Shown here: positions 1 to 8,780 of the stretch, in pieces | Numbering within the stretch: the first letter of the stretch is position 1 | Layout of the letters: each line of letters opens with the position of its first letter | Source: Firmicutes bacterium UBA5201 | Lineage (GTDB): Bacteria; Bacillota; Clostridia; Peptostreptococcales; Acidaminobacteraceae | Direction: 5' to 3' | Length of the DNA stretch: 64,000 bases | NCBI GenBank assembly: GCA_002412775.1 | Contig: DHVT01000015.1 | Location: forward strand, 62,001-126,000 | The notes under the pieces: generated by a model | Database searches by the model: none | The model's input: only the letters and a program-made list of their open reading frames with translations | Told to the model about the DNA's origin: nothing | Program-made: the position numbers and the translations under genes

Positions 1-1
1 C

Positions 2-463
2 TCATATGGCATCGCAATGGTGGTATTCGGTTACTCCGGATTCAACGAACCTGTGATCACAGGTTTCAGGGTGGTGGAGAGCCAGCTGGACACATCGGCG
101 GTCAAAACGATTCCACAATGGCAGTATCTGATGATGTCATACGCCATCGGTTATTTCGTAGCCTTTGTCATTGGATCGCTTTCACTGATGGTTTCAGTGA
201 TCGTAAGAAGCACTTCAGCATCCATTGGAATTATGATGTCCACACTCATTGGAGGCAGTTTTCTCAGCTTCTTCATTTCAGACTGGAAGCTGACGCGATA
301 TCTCTTTACAGTCAACCTCAACTTGACCTCATACATTTCAGGGAGTTTCCAAATTGTAGAAGGGCTCAGTATGTCCTTTTCAACTTTGGTATTACTGGGA
401 TGGGCACTTGGCGCCATAAGCATCGCTTTTTTGGTGTTCACACAAAAAGATATTTTGGCATAG
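2..463 (+). CDS. ABC-2 type transporter permease, C-terminal part
   Basis: The reading frame is open to the left edge, so only the last about 154 residues are present. They form four hydrophobic membrane segments separated by short polar loops and end in a short cytoplasmic tail (FTQKDILA), the usual end of an ABC-2 exporter permease. The family moves lipids, polysaccharides or drugs outwards with a separate ATPase that would lie upstream, outside the window. The stop codon is 9 bases before the next gene and the ribosome site of that gene overlaps the stop, so the two are co-transcribed. Family assignment rests on topology more than on a motif; the substrate is unknown. Confidence 0.7.
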   Translation, partial: SYGIAMVVFGYSGFNEPVITGFRVVESQLDTSAVKTIPQWQYLMMSYAIGYFVAFVIGSLSLMVSVIVRSTSASIGIMMSTLIGGSFLSFFISDWKLTRYLFTVNLNLTSYISGSFQIVEGLSMSFSTLVLLGWALGAISIAFLVFTQKDILA

Positions 464-472
464 GAGGATGCG

Positions 473-1276
473 ATGATGAAAAAATGGATCTGGTACACTG
501 TAAGTACAATTTTCATACTGGGCATCTCCATTTTTGCGTATGGCTTCGGGCAAGCGATATCCATTGGCATCGAAGTCAATCAGGCTCCTGGAATTGTTCA
601 ACCAGCCCCGGAAATGACAGTTGAACCACAAATGGTCGATGGAGTACTGGCTATGGGTGACTCTCTTGCCAGAGGTACCGGCGATGAAACCGGAGAAGGT
701 TTTGTAGGATACGTTGTGAGGGGTCTGGAATCATCAAACGGCGAGCCTTTGCCACTTTACAACATAGCCGTGGAAGGACTTGGAACTCAGGCGCTTCTGT
801 CACAAATCAATGACCCTCAAACGCGGGAAGGCATACGCAGCTCAAGCCTCATTCTGATCTCCATCGGAGGCAATGATCTCAGAGCGATCGAGAGGGTGGA
901 GAGCACTCAAAGATCCCAATATTTCAAGGACGCACTCGACATATACATCGGACAACTGGGTGAAATAATCGGCATCATCAGGGCAGAGAACAAGGGGGCG
1001 CCCATAGTCTTCATCGGACTCTATAATCTCGACTATAGCCCTTCAAATCAGGAACGCTCCGAATATCTCATCGAATGGAACCAATCGACCCAAAAGGTGC
1101 TTGAATCCTTTGAAGGCACACTCTTCACACCGACGTACGACCTCTTTAAATTGAACTTGGAGGATTATATTTCTGCCGATGGTCTACATCCCAATTCAAA
1201 AGGATATGCCGCCATTGGAGATCGAATCCTGAGAAATTTGGGCATAGGCAAAATGAACATGCCAAATCAATACTAA
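473..1276 (+). CDS. SGNH/GDSL-family hydrolase, membrane-anchored
   Basis: Secreted or membrane-tethered esterase/lipase of the SGNH superfamily. Residues 1-32 are an uncleaved-looking signal anchor. Block I is GDSLARG with nucleophile Ser64, block III is GGND with Asn134, and block V is DGLHPN with Asp236 and His239 near the C-terminus, so all catalytic positions are present. Start ATG at 473 (MMKK) follows GGAGGAT that overlaps the stop of the ABC permease, so it probably works with that exporter on an exported lipid or glycan. Length of 267 residues is normal for a stand-alone SGNH enzyme. Natural substrate cannot be told from the sequence. Confidence 0.88.
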   Translation: MMKKWIWYTVSTIFILGISIFAYGFGQAISIGIEVNQAPGIVQPAPEMTVEPQMVDGVLAMGDSLARGTGDETGEGFVGYVVRGLESSNGEPLPLYNIAVEGLGTQALLSQINDPQTREGIRSSSLILISIGGNDLRAIERVESTQRSQYFKDALDIYIGQLGEIIGIIRAENKGAPIVFIGLYNLDYSPSNQERSEYLIEWNQSTQKVLESFEGTLFTPTYDLFKLNLEDYISADGLHPNSKGYAAIGDRILRNLGIGKMNMPNQY

Positions 1277-1362
1277 ATACAATCAGGAAATTGTCATAAC
1301 ATCTTGTACCTTTTCGATTAAGTGTTAAAATAGGAGTAGCAAACAATCGAGGTATTAGACTA

Positions 1363-2031
1363 ATGAAAAAAGTACTGAAAACTGTGTTAAAAGTAATCAT
1401 GATTGTGATTTTGATCGTCGTTGGCGGGACATGGGGCATCAATGCCCATATGATCAAAGTGACAGAGCAATACATTGTTGCACCGGACGAAGCACTTGAG
1501 TTTGACGCAGACGCCATCATGGTGCTCGGTGCAAGTGTCAATCCCAACAGGACCCCAAGCGTCATGCTGGCGGATCGGTTGCTTCAGGGCATTGAACTTT
1601 ATGAGATGGGTGTTACCGATAGGATGCTGATGAGTGGCGACAACGGCACGGACCACTATGACGAAGTCACAGTGATGAAAAATTATGCGATTGGTAAAGG
1701 TGTGCCTTCGGCACACATCTTCAAGGACCATGCCGGTTTCAACACTTACAACAGTATGTACAGGGCTGGAGCCATCTTCGGAGTGGATAAAATGGTCATA
1801 GTCACACAGGAGTACCATTTGTACAGGTCGCTTTATATCGCGAACAAACTTGGCATTGATGCCATAGGCGTCGCATCGAATCAAAGAGAATATAGCGGAC
1901 AAAGCTCAAGGGACTTCAGAGAGGTGCTCGCGCGGGTCAAGGACTTTTTCCTGGTCATCCTCAAACCCGATCCCACATTTCTTGGCAACACAATTCCCAT
2001 CACCGGCGATGGTGATGCATTTTATGATTGA
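1363..2031 (+). CDS. YdcF/SanA family (DUF218) membrane protein
   Basis: One N-terminal membrane helix (residues 5-25) followed by an extracytoplasmic DUF218 domain. Visible family marks are the VLGASV strand near residue 54, MLMSGDN, and the late VTQEYHLYRSLYIA motif. The family (SanA, ElyC, YdcF, VanY-neighbour SanA) is linked to envelope integrity and peptidoglycan or lipid-carrier metabolism, but no enzymatic reaction is firmly established. It lies 86 bases after the SGNH gene with its own TAAAATAGGAG-like leader, so may be a separate unit. The gene is complete at 222 residues. Confidence 0.85.
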   Translation: MKKVLKTVLKVIMIVILIVVGGTWGINAHMIKVTEQYIVAPDEALEFDADAIMVLGASVNPNRTPSVMLADRLLQGIELYEMGVTDRMLMSGDNGTDHYDEVTVMKNYAIGKGVPSAHIFKDHAGFNTYNSMYRAGAIFGVDKMVIVTQEYHLYRSLYIANKLGIDAIGVASNQREYSGQSSRDFREVLARVKDFFLVILKPDPTFLGNTIPITGDGDAFYD

Positions 2032-2045
2032 TAGAAATTGAAATT

Positions 2046-2100
2046 GAACCGCCGAACCGCCGAACCGCCGTTTGCGTACCTGGTACGCAAACGGCGGTTC
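2046..2100. repeat. dispersed palindromic repeat, perfect copy 1
   Basis: Three tandem GAACCGCC units run into a perfect inverted repeat at 2062-2100 with 19-base arms and a single central base (arm GAACCGCCGTTTGCGTACC). It sits between convergent genes and may act as a bidirectional terminator, but has no clear T-run. The same palindrome recurs at 5788-5820 and in decayed form many times between 30.7 and 51 kb. Confidence 0.9.
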
Positions 2101-2117
2101 TTTGCGTCTTGGACATT

Positions 2118-2675
2118 TCAAAACAACAAACGTACACTTGAAGAGATCTCGAACTGTTCTTTGATTGAGTCAGCCAAATCATCAGGGGGAATCTTTTTCC
2201 CATCTTTGATCCATTGCTCTAAAATATTAAGTGCCACACCAATGCGTATAGCAATGAAGTAGTTTTTGTATTGAACCGGACTTTCATTTTGGTTATCGAT
2301 TCTTTGGAGAAATTGTTCTATGATCCTTGAAAAAGAGTCGACAATGATATCCGTTCGCTTGATATGGATCAAAATTTCCAGAATCTTTGAATCGAGATAC
2401 CAATATCTCAGGAAAGATTTCAAAATAAACGTACTTTGAGTTTGTTTTTCAAGGTATGCCTTCATTTCATTGAACGCTTCATCGCATTTTAACCTTAACA
2501 CATCCTCAATAGCATCGAAATTTCGGTAAAAAGTCGTTCTTCCGATATTGGCTCGATCGACAATATCTTTGACTGAAATACTCTCAAATGATTTCTCTTT
2601 AATGAGTTGATCCAGTGCCGAATAGATCAAATCACACGATTGGATGGAACGTTTGTCTTGTTTTTTATGATACAT
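2118..2675 (-). CDS. TetR/AcrR family transcriptional regulator
   Basis: Residues 12-58 form a TetR helix-turn-helix with the typical SVKDIVDRANIGRTTFYRNF core; the remaining about 125 residues are an all-helical ligand-binding domain. Start ATG at 2675 follows AGGAGGG. It is divergent from a two-gene membrane protein operon and the 135-base gap holds a consensus promoter, so it most probably represses that operon in response to a small hydrophobic ligand. The 185-residue length is standard. The C-terminal coding end runs almost into the palindromic repeat. Confidence 0.92.
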   Translation of the reverse strand: MYHKKQDKRSIQSCDLIYSALDQLIKEKSFESISVKDIVDRANIGRTTFYRNFDAIEDVLRLKCDEAFNEMKAYLEKQTQSTFILKSFLRYWYLDSKILEILIHIKRTDIIVDSFSRIIEQFLQRIDNQNESPVQYKNYFIAIRIGVALNILEQWIKDGKKIPPDDLADSIKEQFEISSSVRLLF

Positions 2676-2709
2676 TTTTGACCCTCCTGTTTCACATCTC
2701 CTGAATCTG

Positions 2710-2738
2710 TTGACATCAAATTTACAACATTATATACT
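2710..2738 (+). promoter_or_regulatory. promoter of the two membrane-protein genes
   Basis: TTGACA at 2710-2715, 17-base spacer, TATACT at 2733-2738. A second TGTCAA at 2752-2757 makes an inverted pair with TTGACA (2710), which could be the TetR operator; that part is inference. Confidence 0.65.
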
Positions 2739-2810
2739 TCTGATAAATAAGTGTCAAATGTAACGTAAAAACAAATTTAGAGAACATAAGCATCGTAACA
2801 GGAGGATTGT

Positions 2811-3287
2811 ATGAATGATAAAATCAAAATACTTCCCAAAGTAATCAACAACGAATATAAGGGCAGTAAAGTAGCAAAGCAAGTTTTTTTAGTAATCACC
2901 ATATTGACAGTGATCAGAAGCCTGATTCATGTGTTCGCACCTGATGGTGGTGCACAATCCATTGCCACGATTCCACTGGATACATACACTCAGGCCGGAG
3001 CGGCGAGTGTGGTCATGATTTTTTCTCTTTGGGGATTGTCCCAGCTTCTGATGGGTGTAGTTTACGCCTTTGTATACCTAAGATACAAGTCTCTGATCCC
3101 CGCAATGTACATCCTTCTCATCGCCGAATACATCATGCGCATAGTCATAGGCATGATGAAACCGATCGAGACGGTCGGAACTGCTCCAGGTGGAGTCGGA
3201 AACTGGATTCTGGTACCACTTTGTATCATCATGCTCGCATTGTCACTATCAAAAAATAAAAATGAAAAAGAGGATAATCATGTATAA
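2811..3287 (+). CDS. small integral membrane protein
   Basis: 158 residues with four predicted membrane helices (about 22-45, 60-80, 85-110, 130-148) and a charged C-terminal tail. Start ATG follows AGGAGGATTGT. Its stop overlaps the start of the next gene by 8 bases, so the two are translated together. The neighbour encodes a protein of the same size and topology, suggesting they are paralogues or a hetero-oligomer. Divergent TetR regulator suggests a stress or solvent response. No family with known function recognised. Confidence 0.8.
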   Translation: MNDKIKILPKVINNEYKGSKVAKQVFLVITILTVIRSLIHVFAPDGGAQSIATIPLDTYTQAGAASVVMIFSLWGLSQLLMGVVYAFVYLRYKSLIPAMYILLIAEYIMRIVIGMMKPIETVGTAPGGVGNWILVPLCIIMLALSLSKNKNEKEDNHV

Positions 3288-3717
3288 AAGTAAAACACAG
3301 GTTCCTAAATTCGTATGGGTGGTCCTTTTCATTCTAGGGGGTATAGACCTCATACGTGGCTTCATGCACACGGTACTGCTCGAATATTCGGCACTGAATA
3401 TCGCAGGACTTGATTTGACAACATCAACTGCGGCAGAGCAGTTGAGACTACTTGGCGCATTTGGAATTTCGAACTGGGTAACTGGTGCACTTTTCATACT
3501 GATTGCTCTGAAAGCAAAGGACATTTCTATCCATGTCATTGGGATTATCCCTGTCGCTTATGGACTTAGTGCCATCGCTATGAAAATCAATACAGCAGGT
3601 TACACACAGACCACTGCAAATTGGGGCGGTATGAGCATGATGATCCCCTATTTGGCGGTTTGTGTGATTACGTTTACTGCGGGAATAATAATGATAATAA
3701 AGAGTAAAAACGGGTAA
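3280..3717 (+). CDS. small integral membrane protein
   Basis: 145 residues, four hydrophobic helices (about 9-28, 55-78, 84-102, 115-138). I chose ATG 3280, because AAAAGAGG lies 6 bases upstream; longer in-frame forms would start inside the preceding gene without a ribosome site. Overlaps the end of the preceding membrane-protein gene by 8 bases. Topology resembles the upstream partner: both begin with a short charged leader and a helix ending in an IR/LI-R-G pattern (VIRSLIH versus DLIRGFMH), so a tandem duplication is likely. Function unknown. Confidence 0.8.
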   Translation: MYKSKTQVPKFVWVVLFILGGIDLIRGFMHTVLLEYSALNIAGLDLTTSTAAEQLRLLGAFGISNWVTGALFILIALKAKDISIHVIGIIPVAYGLSAIAMKINTAGYTQTTANWGGMSMMIPYLAVCVITFTAGIIMIIKSKNG

Positions 3718-3771
3718 ATACAATATGTATGAGTTTCATACGATTGGGGTGTACGATTGGAGGGAATACAA

Positions 3772-5766
3772 GTGAAAAGGAGCTTAGTGTTTTTATTGAT
3801 TCTATCGCTCATGCTCACTGCTACACCAGGATTTGGCCAGACCATAACACATGAAAATGAAGCAAGAACTCTTTATGAACTCAATTTATTCAAAGGCATC
3901 AGTACAACAGAATTCGTACCTGACCTGGCAAATATGAGTAACAGAGAACAGGCAATGACAATCATTGCAGTAGCGTTACAGTGGCAACTCGATATGAGTG
4001 CCAAGAGCCCGTTTAAAGATGTAAGCGATTGGGCTCAGCCATACGTGGCAAAAGCCTATCAGATGGGCATCACCAGCGGCATCAGTGCGACGGAATTCGG
4101 TGGTAAGCGCAATGTGACACAAAGGGAACTGGCAGCTTGGATGCTTAGAGCGCTAGGTTACGACGGACTGGAGGCATGGGAGAATACAGTTCAGTTAAGC
4201 GGTCATGTTGGGGCGAATCTCGATTCGAACACAATGAATACTCAAATCAACCGCGATATGCTAGTGGGAATGTTATACAATTTCTTGAAGGAAGGCAAAG
4301 TAATCTCTGAAAGTAAAACCTTGATTCAGAAATACTTGGATACAAATCCGAATTATGCGGGAATCGCTCAAAAGGCGGGGATGACAGCTCCAAGTGGAGA
4401 TATCATGGAATTTGTTTTGATTGAAAACACCGCCCAAAAATGGGATGCCGCATCTGCTATGATGAAGACGACATACAGTTACGACACGGGTCTGATTGAC
4501 TCAAATGGCAAATTCATGCTACTGAATACAGCGGGAGCATATGGAATAATCTCTCGACCAGCTATTGAGTCCACTACATTTTTTATTAAAGATATCAGTG
4601 TCGTAGTGCCTTTTTCAAATGGAAGGGCAGTCGGCGTCGTACAAACCATAAGTCTGACTAATGTCATCAGGAGTTATATAGTTGTTCACACAAATATATT
4701 TCTGAAAGTGACAGGATCATCATTTGTAAACAGCGATGGAGCACCGGTCTATTCAATCAATACGGTTTCTATCGTTCAGTCAGAGGGGTCTTTACCACAA
4801 GAAATAAAACCCGCAGGCCTATTTCGTGTTGGTCTGATTGTTGATCCGGCAGGTATTGGAGAAAATGCCATCAACAGAATGGCATGGGAGGGCATTAAGA
4901 AATTTGCGCATATATACCTTTTGTCATCCAGTGATTACAGTTATCAAAAGGCTAATTCTTACGAGGATTTGTTTTATCCTTTTGAATTGATGGGTATACA
5001 CGATAAAAACCTCATCATTGCCAATGGTTTTGGGTTCAATGAGGCAGTGGCCAAATATGCAGATCTTCACCCAAGCAAGAATTTTGTCATCATCGATGGT
5101 TTTGTAGACAGACCTAATGTGACAAGCATTGGTTTCAAAGAAGAGGAAGGTTCATTTTTGGCTGGAGTCGCTGCCGGACTCAAAGCACTTGAGGCAGGTG
5201 CGACAAAAGTCGGCTTTATTGGCGGAATGGATTTTGATCTGATCCAAAAATTTGAAGCGGGATACGAGGCCGGTGTCAAGGCAGCTGCCCCATCTGTTCA
5301 AGTGGTCGTGGATTATATTGGCACTTTCACAGAGGAATCGATAGCGAAGTCAGCAGCGGCATCCATGTATGATGATGGAGCGTTTGTTATCTTTCATGCT
5401 GCAGGACCAGCCGGTATGGGCATAATTGACGAAGCAAAAGAAAGAGCAAGCAGTGGAGATGCAGCTTTAGTGATTGGTGTGGATTATGATCAATATGATG
5501 ATGGCATCTACGCTTCGGGTAAATCAGTGGTACTCACTTCGATGATCAAAAGGTTCGACAGTGCTGTCTTCAATGTATGTGCATCAGCTTACGATAAGAA
5601 ATTGACCAGTGGATTGCTCAGTTTCGGACTTGATGAAGAAAGTATTGGACTGCCGTCAGTGAACCCCAACTTGAGCCAAGATATTAATCAGAAAATTTAT
5701 GATTTCGAAGAGAAGATAATATTGGATGAACTAACTGTTCCAATTGTCCCGTTGAGACTTAAGTAA
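3772..5766 (+). CDS. S-layer-anchored BMP/PnrA-type substrate-binding protein
   Basis: Fusion of surface-anchoring SLH repeats with a basic-membrane-protein (BMP, PnrA-like) binding domain. GTG at 3772 is chosen because GGAGGG precedes it by 7 bases and it puts the signal peptide (MKRSLVFLLILSLMLTATPGFG) at the N-terminus. Residues about 25-195 contain SLH motifs (SPFKDVSDWAQPYVAKAYQMGI and partners). About 205-345 is an unrecognised linker domain. From about 350 the BMP fold follows: FRVGLIVDPAGIGENAINRMAWEGI, the FVIIDG strand, KVGFIGGMDFDLIQKFEAGYEAG, and IGVDYDQYD, which in the family bind a purine nucleoside. BMP proteins are normally lipoproteins beside an ABC transporter; here there is no lipobox and no transporter nearby. 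Confidence 0.85.
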   Translation: MKRSLVFLLILSLMLTATPGFGQTITHENEARTLYELNLFKGISTTEFVPDLANMSNREQAMTIIAVALQWQLDMSAKSPFKDVSDWAQPYVAKAYQMGITSGISATEFGGKRNVTQRELAAWMLRALGYDGLEAWENTVQLSGHVGANLDSNTMNTQINRDMLVGMLYNFLKEGKVISESKTLIQKYLDTNPNYAGIAQKAGMTAPSGDIMEFVLIENTAQKWDAASAMMKTTYSYDTGLIDSNGKFMLLNTAGAYGIISRPAIESTTFFIKDISVVVPFSNGRAVGVVQTISLTNVIRSYIVVHTNIFLKVTGSSFVNSDGAPVYSINTVSIVQSEGSLPQEIKPAGLFRVGLIVDPAGIGENAINRMAWEGIKKFAHIYLLSSSDYSYQKANSYEDLFYPFELMGIHDKNLIIANGFGFNEAVAKYADLHPSKNFVIIDGFVDRPNVTSIGFKEEEGSFLAGVAAGLKALEAGATKVGFIGGMDFDLIQKFEAGYEAGVKAAAPSVQVVVDYIGTFTEESIAKSAAASMYDDGAFVIFHAAGPAGMGIIDEAKERASSGDAALVIGVDYDQYDDGIYASGKSVVLTSMIKRFDSAVFNVCASAYDKKLTSGLLSFGLDEESIGLPSVNPNLSQDINQKIYDFEEKIILDELTVPIVPLRLK

Positions 5767-5787
5767 ACGAAGACGACCATTAGGTTA

Positions 5788-5820
5788 CCGCCGTTTGCGT
5801 ACCAGGTACGCAAACGGCGG
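5788..5820. repeat. dispersed palindromic repeat, perfect copy 2
   Basis: Perfect inverted repeat with 16-base arms (CCGCCGTTTGCGTACC) around one central base. It is the same palindrome as at 2062-2100, differing only in the central base and the outermost three bases. Confidence 0.9.
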
Positions 5821-5856
5821 CTCACATGAAGTAATAACTGATATAGGGAGGTAACA

Positions 5857-6375
5857 ATGGATACAGAAAAAAAGAAGAGCAAATACAGCCATAAGTATGA
5901 CATGGTTGAACTTAAGGAAATGACGATTCAAATGCTGAGTCGAAGAGGTGTTGAACTGATAGAGATCGCGAAAATCGTTCAAATACTTCAAATTCCATAC
6001 TATCCCGAATTGACACTTGATCTATGTATGGAGAATATCGATGCCGTACTGAGCAAGCGGGAAATCATTCATGCCATCATGACAGGAATCGCCATTGATG
6101 AATTGACAGAGAAAAAACTTTTGCCTGAACCCCTTCAAAGCATTGTGGAAGCGGATGAAGGCCTCTATGGCATCGATGAGATCCTTCCGTTATCAATAGT
6201 AAATGTCTATGGTTCCATTGGACTCACAAATTTCGGATACCTCGATAAGGAGAAGATTGGAATCATAAAGGAACTGGATGAGAAAAAAGGTGGCGAGTGT
6301 CATACGTTTTTGGACGACCTCGTTGCAGCCATAGCTGCGGCAGCTGCCAGCAGGATTGCTCATTCATTGGGTTGA
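5857..6375 (+). CDS. phosphatidylglycerophosphatase A-like protein (YutG type)
   Basis: 172 residues matching the soluble Gram-positive PgpA-like family typified by Bacillus YutG. Visible family marks are the N-terminal helical part (MLSRRGVELIEIAKIVQILQ), GVDEILPLSIVNVYGSIGLTNFGYLDK around residues 105-130, and the terminal HTFLDDLVAAIAAAAASRIAH, which holds the conserved acidic pair. The family is annotated as dephosphorylating phosphatidylglycerophosphate, though the soluble Gram-positive branch is less well characterised. Ribosome site GGGAGG is 7 bases before ATG. Single-gene unit, ended by the hairpin at 6388. Confidence 0.85.
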   Translation: MDTEKKKSKYSHKYDMVELKEMTIQMLSRRGVELIEIAKIVQILQIPYYPELTLDLCMENIDAVLSKREIIHAIMTGIAIDELTEKKLLPEPLQSIVEADEGLYGIDEILPLSIVNVYGSIGLTNFGYLDKEKIGIIKELDEKKGGECHTFLDDLVAAIAAAAASRIAHSLG

Positions 6376-6387
6376 TAGTAAATAAAA

Positions 6388-6420
6388 ACACAACTTGAGT
6401 CCTAAGGATTCAAGTTGTGT
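6388..6420. terminator. bidirectional terminator hairpin
   Basis: 15-base arms (ACACAACTTGAGTCC / GGATTCAAGTTGTGT, one G-T pair) around TAA, between convergent genes. The A-rich left flank gives a T-run for the minus-strand IclR gene. Confidence 0.85.
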
Positions 6421-6440
6421 TCTATTTATATGTGGACAAA

Positions 6441-7211
6441 TCAAAACAAGATTTCAAGATCCAGTTCGGAGATCAATTCGGAAATTTCGCTGCAAACGTT
6501 CTTCAACTCTTTGGAAATGTCATCGAACCCTTTGTGTTCCAGTCTCGTTTTGGGACCGGAAATGCTGATCGCCGCAACAATGGAATCTTTATGCCGGATA
6601 GGGGATGCGATACAAAACAGTCCGTACTCATATTCTTCATTGTCAAATGCAATACCGCTGTCAGTGACGGACGCGAGTTCCTTCAAGAACTCTGCGTAAT
6701 CAGTGATGGAGTTCATTGTTCTGTCGGAAAACTGTTTTTGCTTGAAATAATTTTTCAGTGTCTCTTGATCCCACCTTGAAAGAAAAATCTTGCCGGAGGC
6801 GGAACAGTTCAGTGCGCTGATCGGAGTCAACTTTGAAACCAAAATGGAGTGGTCGGTCTCCGATTTGTAAATATTGAGTGATTGTCCCTGGTACTCGATA
6901 TTGAGATTGACACTTTCACTAAGCTTTTCAGATAATCTATTGATGAATGGTTTTGAGATATCTACAAGATTTGTTTGCGAGGCAACTTTTGAACCATACT
7001 TGATCAAACCAAGTCCGAGCTTGTAATCATCCGTGTCCTCATTTTTACGTACAAAATTCCATTGCTCAAGCGTCACTAGAATCCTGAAGACCGTTGCTTT
7101 CGGCAATGATAAATCAGCGGCAATCTTACTGACACCAACAGGTTTTGTGGCCTCATACAGATAATCTATGATTTCAAGAGTTCTTTCCGTCATGGTGTTC
7201 ACATTACTCAT
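6441..7211 (-). CDS. IclR family transcriptional regulator
   Basis: N-terminal winged helix (residues 7-60; VSKIAADLSLPKATVFRILVTLEQW) followed by the IclR effector-binding domain with the characteristic SKLTPISALNCSASGKIFLSRW segment and, near the end, EYEYGLFCIASPIRHKDSIVAAISISGP. Start ATG 7211 follows GAGGAGG. It is divergent from a transporter/aminotransferase operon, and two TTGAAAC-N3-GTTTCAA palindromes in the shared gap match the classic IclR-type operator, so it very likely controls that operon in response to the transported compound or its product. Full length at 256 residues. Confidence 0.93.
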   Translation of the reverse strand: MSNVNTMTERTLEIIDYLYEATKPVGVSKIAADLSLPKATVFRILVTLEQWNFVRKNEDTDDYKLGLGLIKYGSKVASQTNLVDISKPFINRLSEKLSESVNLNIEYQGQSLNIYKSETDHSILVSKLTPISALNCSASGKIFLSRWDQETLKNYFKQKQFSDRTMNSITDYAEFLKELASVTDSGIAFDNEEYEYGLFCIASPIRHKDSIVAAISISGPKTRLEHKGFDDISKELKNVCSEISELISELDLEILF

Positions 7212-7291
7212 ATAGCATGCCTCCTCATATAATCGAAGTATACTATAAAACAGACGTGTTTTAAAGTCAGAAAATCAAAAATAAGCAAAAT

Positions 7292-7369
7292 TTGAAACAT
7301 CGTTTCAAAAGTGCTTGTAATTCGTGGTGCAATATTGTAAAATCTACTTAAGTTGAAACGTCGTTTCAA
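7292..7369 (+). promoter_or_regulatory. promoter with two IclR-type operators
   Basis: Perfect 7-3-7 palindromes TTGAAAC-ATC-GTTTCAA (7292-7308) and TTGAAAC-GTC-GTTTCAA (7353-7369) flank a promoter with TTGTAA at 7315-7320, 17-base spacer and TAAAAT at 7338-7343. One operator lies just upstream of -35 and the other just downstream of the start point, a layout suited to looping repression. Confidence 0.85.
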
Positions 7370-7388
7370 AAATAAAGTGGGGGTGCGT

Positions 7389-8768
7389 ATGGAGAATGTA
7401 AGTTTAAATGGAAAAAGCCGGTTCAGTACAAAAGAAATGATGAAATTCATTATTCCGTCGGTTATTGGTCTGTTGTTGTTTGTAATCCCGTTGCCGTGGG
7501 GTGGAGTAGAGTGGACAATCGGAGTCGGTTACTTTGCAACGATGTTCAGAGCCAATTTTGGTGAGATCCTGCCTGCATTTATGGCTTATGTGGTGATGTT
7601 GAGTGCTGCTCTTACAGTAGTCGCCTCACTTGCAAAACCTAAGTTCGTCATGGAGCAACATTTTTTACGGGATTTGTTTGTTGTAAAAATGCCAATGGTG
7701 GCAATTCGTGTATTATCGGGTATTTTTGCATTTGTTGTGTTGAATCAAGTCGCCGGACCTGGACTCTCCATGATTTCAGATCCTTACACCGGAGGGGTAG
7801 TGCTCAATGACCTGTTCCCAGTATTGGCCACATGGTTTTTCTTCTCTGGATTCTTTTTACCACTTTTGATGGAATTCGGATCCATGGATTATTTGGGAAC
7901 GTTGATCAGAAGATTTATGAGACCACTTTTCAAAGTGCCAGGACGTTCTGCAATTGATGCTGTAGCATCATGGATTGGTTCGGGTCCTGTGGGCGTTGTC
8001 ATTACCGATAAGCAATATCGTGAAGGTTACTATACAGAAAAAGAGGCTTCTATCATTGCCGTATGTTTCTCGCTGGTATCATTGCCGTTCGCAGTTTTTA
8101 TAGCCGATTTCCTTGATCTCACAGTGAGTTTCCTCGCATTTTACGGTGCGATCAGTGTGGCTTCATTTGTCGCGGCACTCATTCTTCCAAGGATTTATCC
8201 ATTGAACAAAAAGAAAGAGTCTTATAAAGAAGGCGTTGAAGTCAGAATCAATGAAGTTGTACCGGAAGGCAACACAGTCCATAGTTGGGCTGTCACCAAC
8301 GGTGTCAATAAAGCGAAAACCGCACCCGGTCCTGCAGGACTTGTATTGTCGGGACTCAAGACCGTAGCGGATGTCTATTTCAGTCTGATGCCAATCGTCA
8401 TGCTGTTGGGAACGATTTCTTTGATCATCGCGGAATATACGCCGTTTTTCAGCATAATTTCAACACCTTTGATTCCGGTTTATACTTTGTTGAATGTTCC
8501 AGATGCGACGCTTGCCGCCAGTGCGACTTTGGTTGGCTTTGCGGACATGTTCCTTCCGGCGATATTTGTGAAGGGCTCGGAATATGAGATCACCCGCTTT
8601 ATCATTGGCGCATTGTCATTTACTCAACTCATCTACTTGACTGAGACAGGCGCAGTGATCCTACGTGCCAAAATTCCAGTGAACTTTAAAGACTTGTTGA
8701 TCATTTTCGTTGAAAGAACTTTGATCACATTGCCAATAATCGTGTTGATTGCCCATATGGTATTCTAG
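7389..8768 (+). CDS. YjiH family nucleoside-recognition (GATE) membrane transporter
   Basis: 460 residues with about ten membrane helices. The segment FGSMDYLGTLIRRFMRPLFKVPGRSAIDAVASWIGSGPVGVVIT is the typical GATE-domain core and the C-terminal half repeats the pattern (GFADMFLPAIFVKG...TGAVIL). The family is related to concentrative nucleoside transporters, but substrates of YjiH members are not well established. ATG 7389 is chosen because GTGGGGG precedes it; an in-frame TTG at 7353 would lie inside the operator. It is followed after 12 bases by an aminotransferase, suggesting import of an amino-group-bearing compound. Confidence 0.85.
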   Translation: MENVSLNGKSRFSTKEMMKFIIPSVIGLLLFVIPLPWGGVEWTIGVGYFATMFRANFGEILPAFMAYVVMLSAALTVVASLAKPKFVMEQHFLRDLFVVKMPMVAIRVLSGIFAFVVLNQVAGPGLSMISDPYTGGVVLNDLFPVLATWFFFSGFFLPLLMEFGSMDYLGTLIRRFMRPLFKVPGRSAIDAVASWIGSGPVGVVITDKQYREGYYTEKEASIIAVCFSLVSLPFAVFIADFLDLTVSFLAFYGAISVASFVAALILPRIYPLNKKKESYKEGVEVRINEVVPEGNTVHSWAVTNGVNKAKTAPGPAGLVLSGLKTVADVYFSLMPIVMLLGTISLIIAEYTPFFSIISTPLIPVYTLLNVPDATLAASATLVGFADMFLPAIFVKGSEYEITRFIIGALSFTQLIYLTETGAVILRAKIPVNFKDLLIIFVERTLITLPIIVLIAHMVF

Positions 8769-8780
8769 TGAGGTGAACGG

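Noticed and set aside
2062..2100. Palindrome as a CRISPR repeat or rho-independent terminator
   Set aside because: No spacer-repeat array and no T-run; the same sequence recurs elsewhere as a dispersed repeat.
5067..5279. Minus-strand open frames inside the BMP, permease and surface-protein genes
   Set aside because: They are antisense shadows with proline/serine-rich compositions caused by codon use of the real genes.
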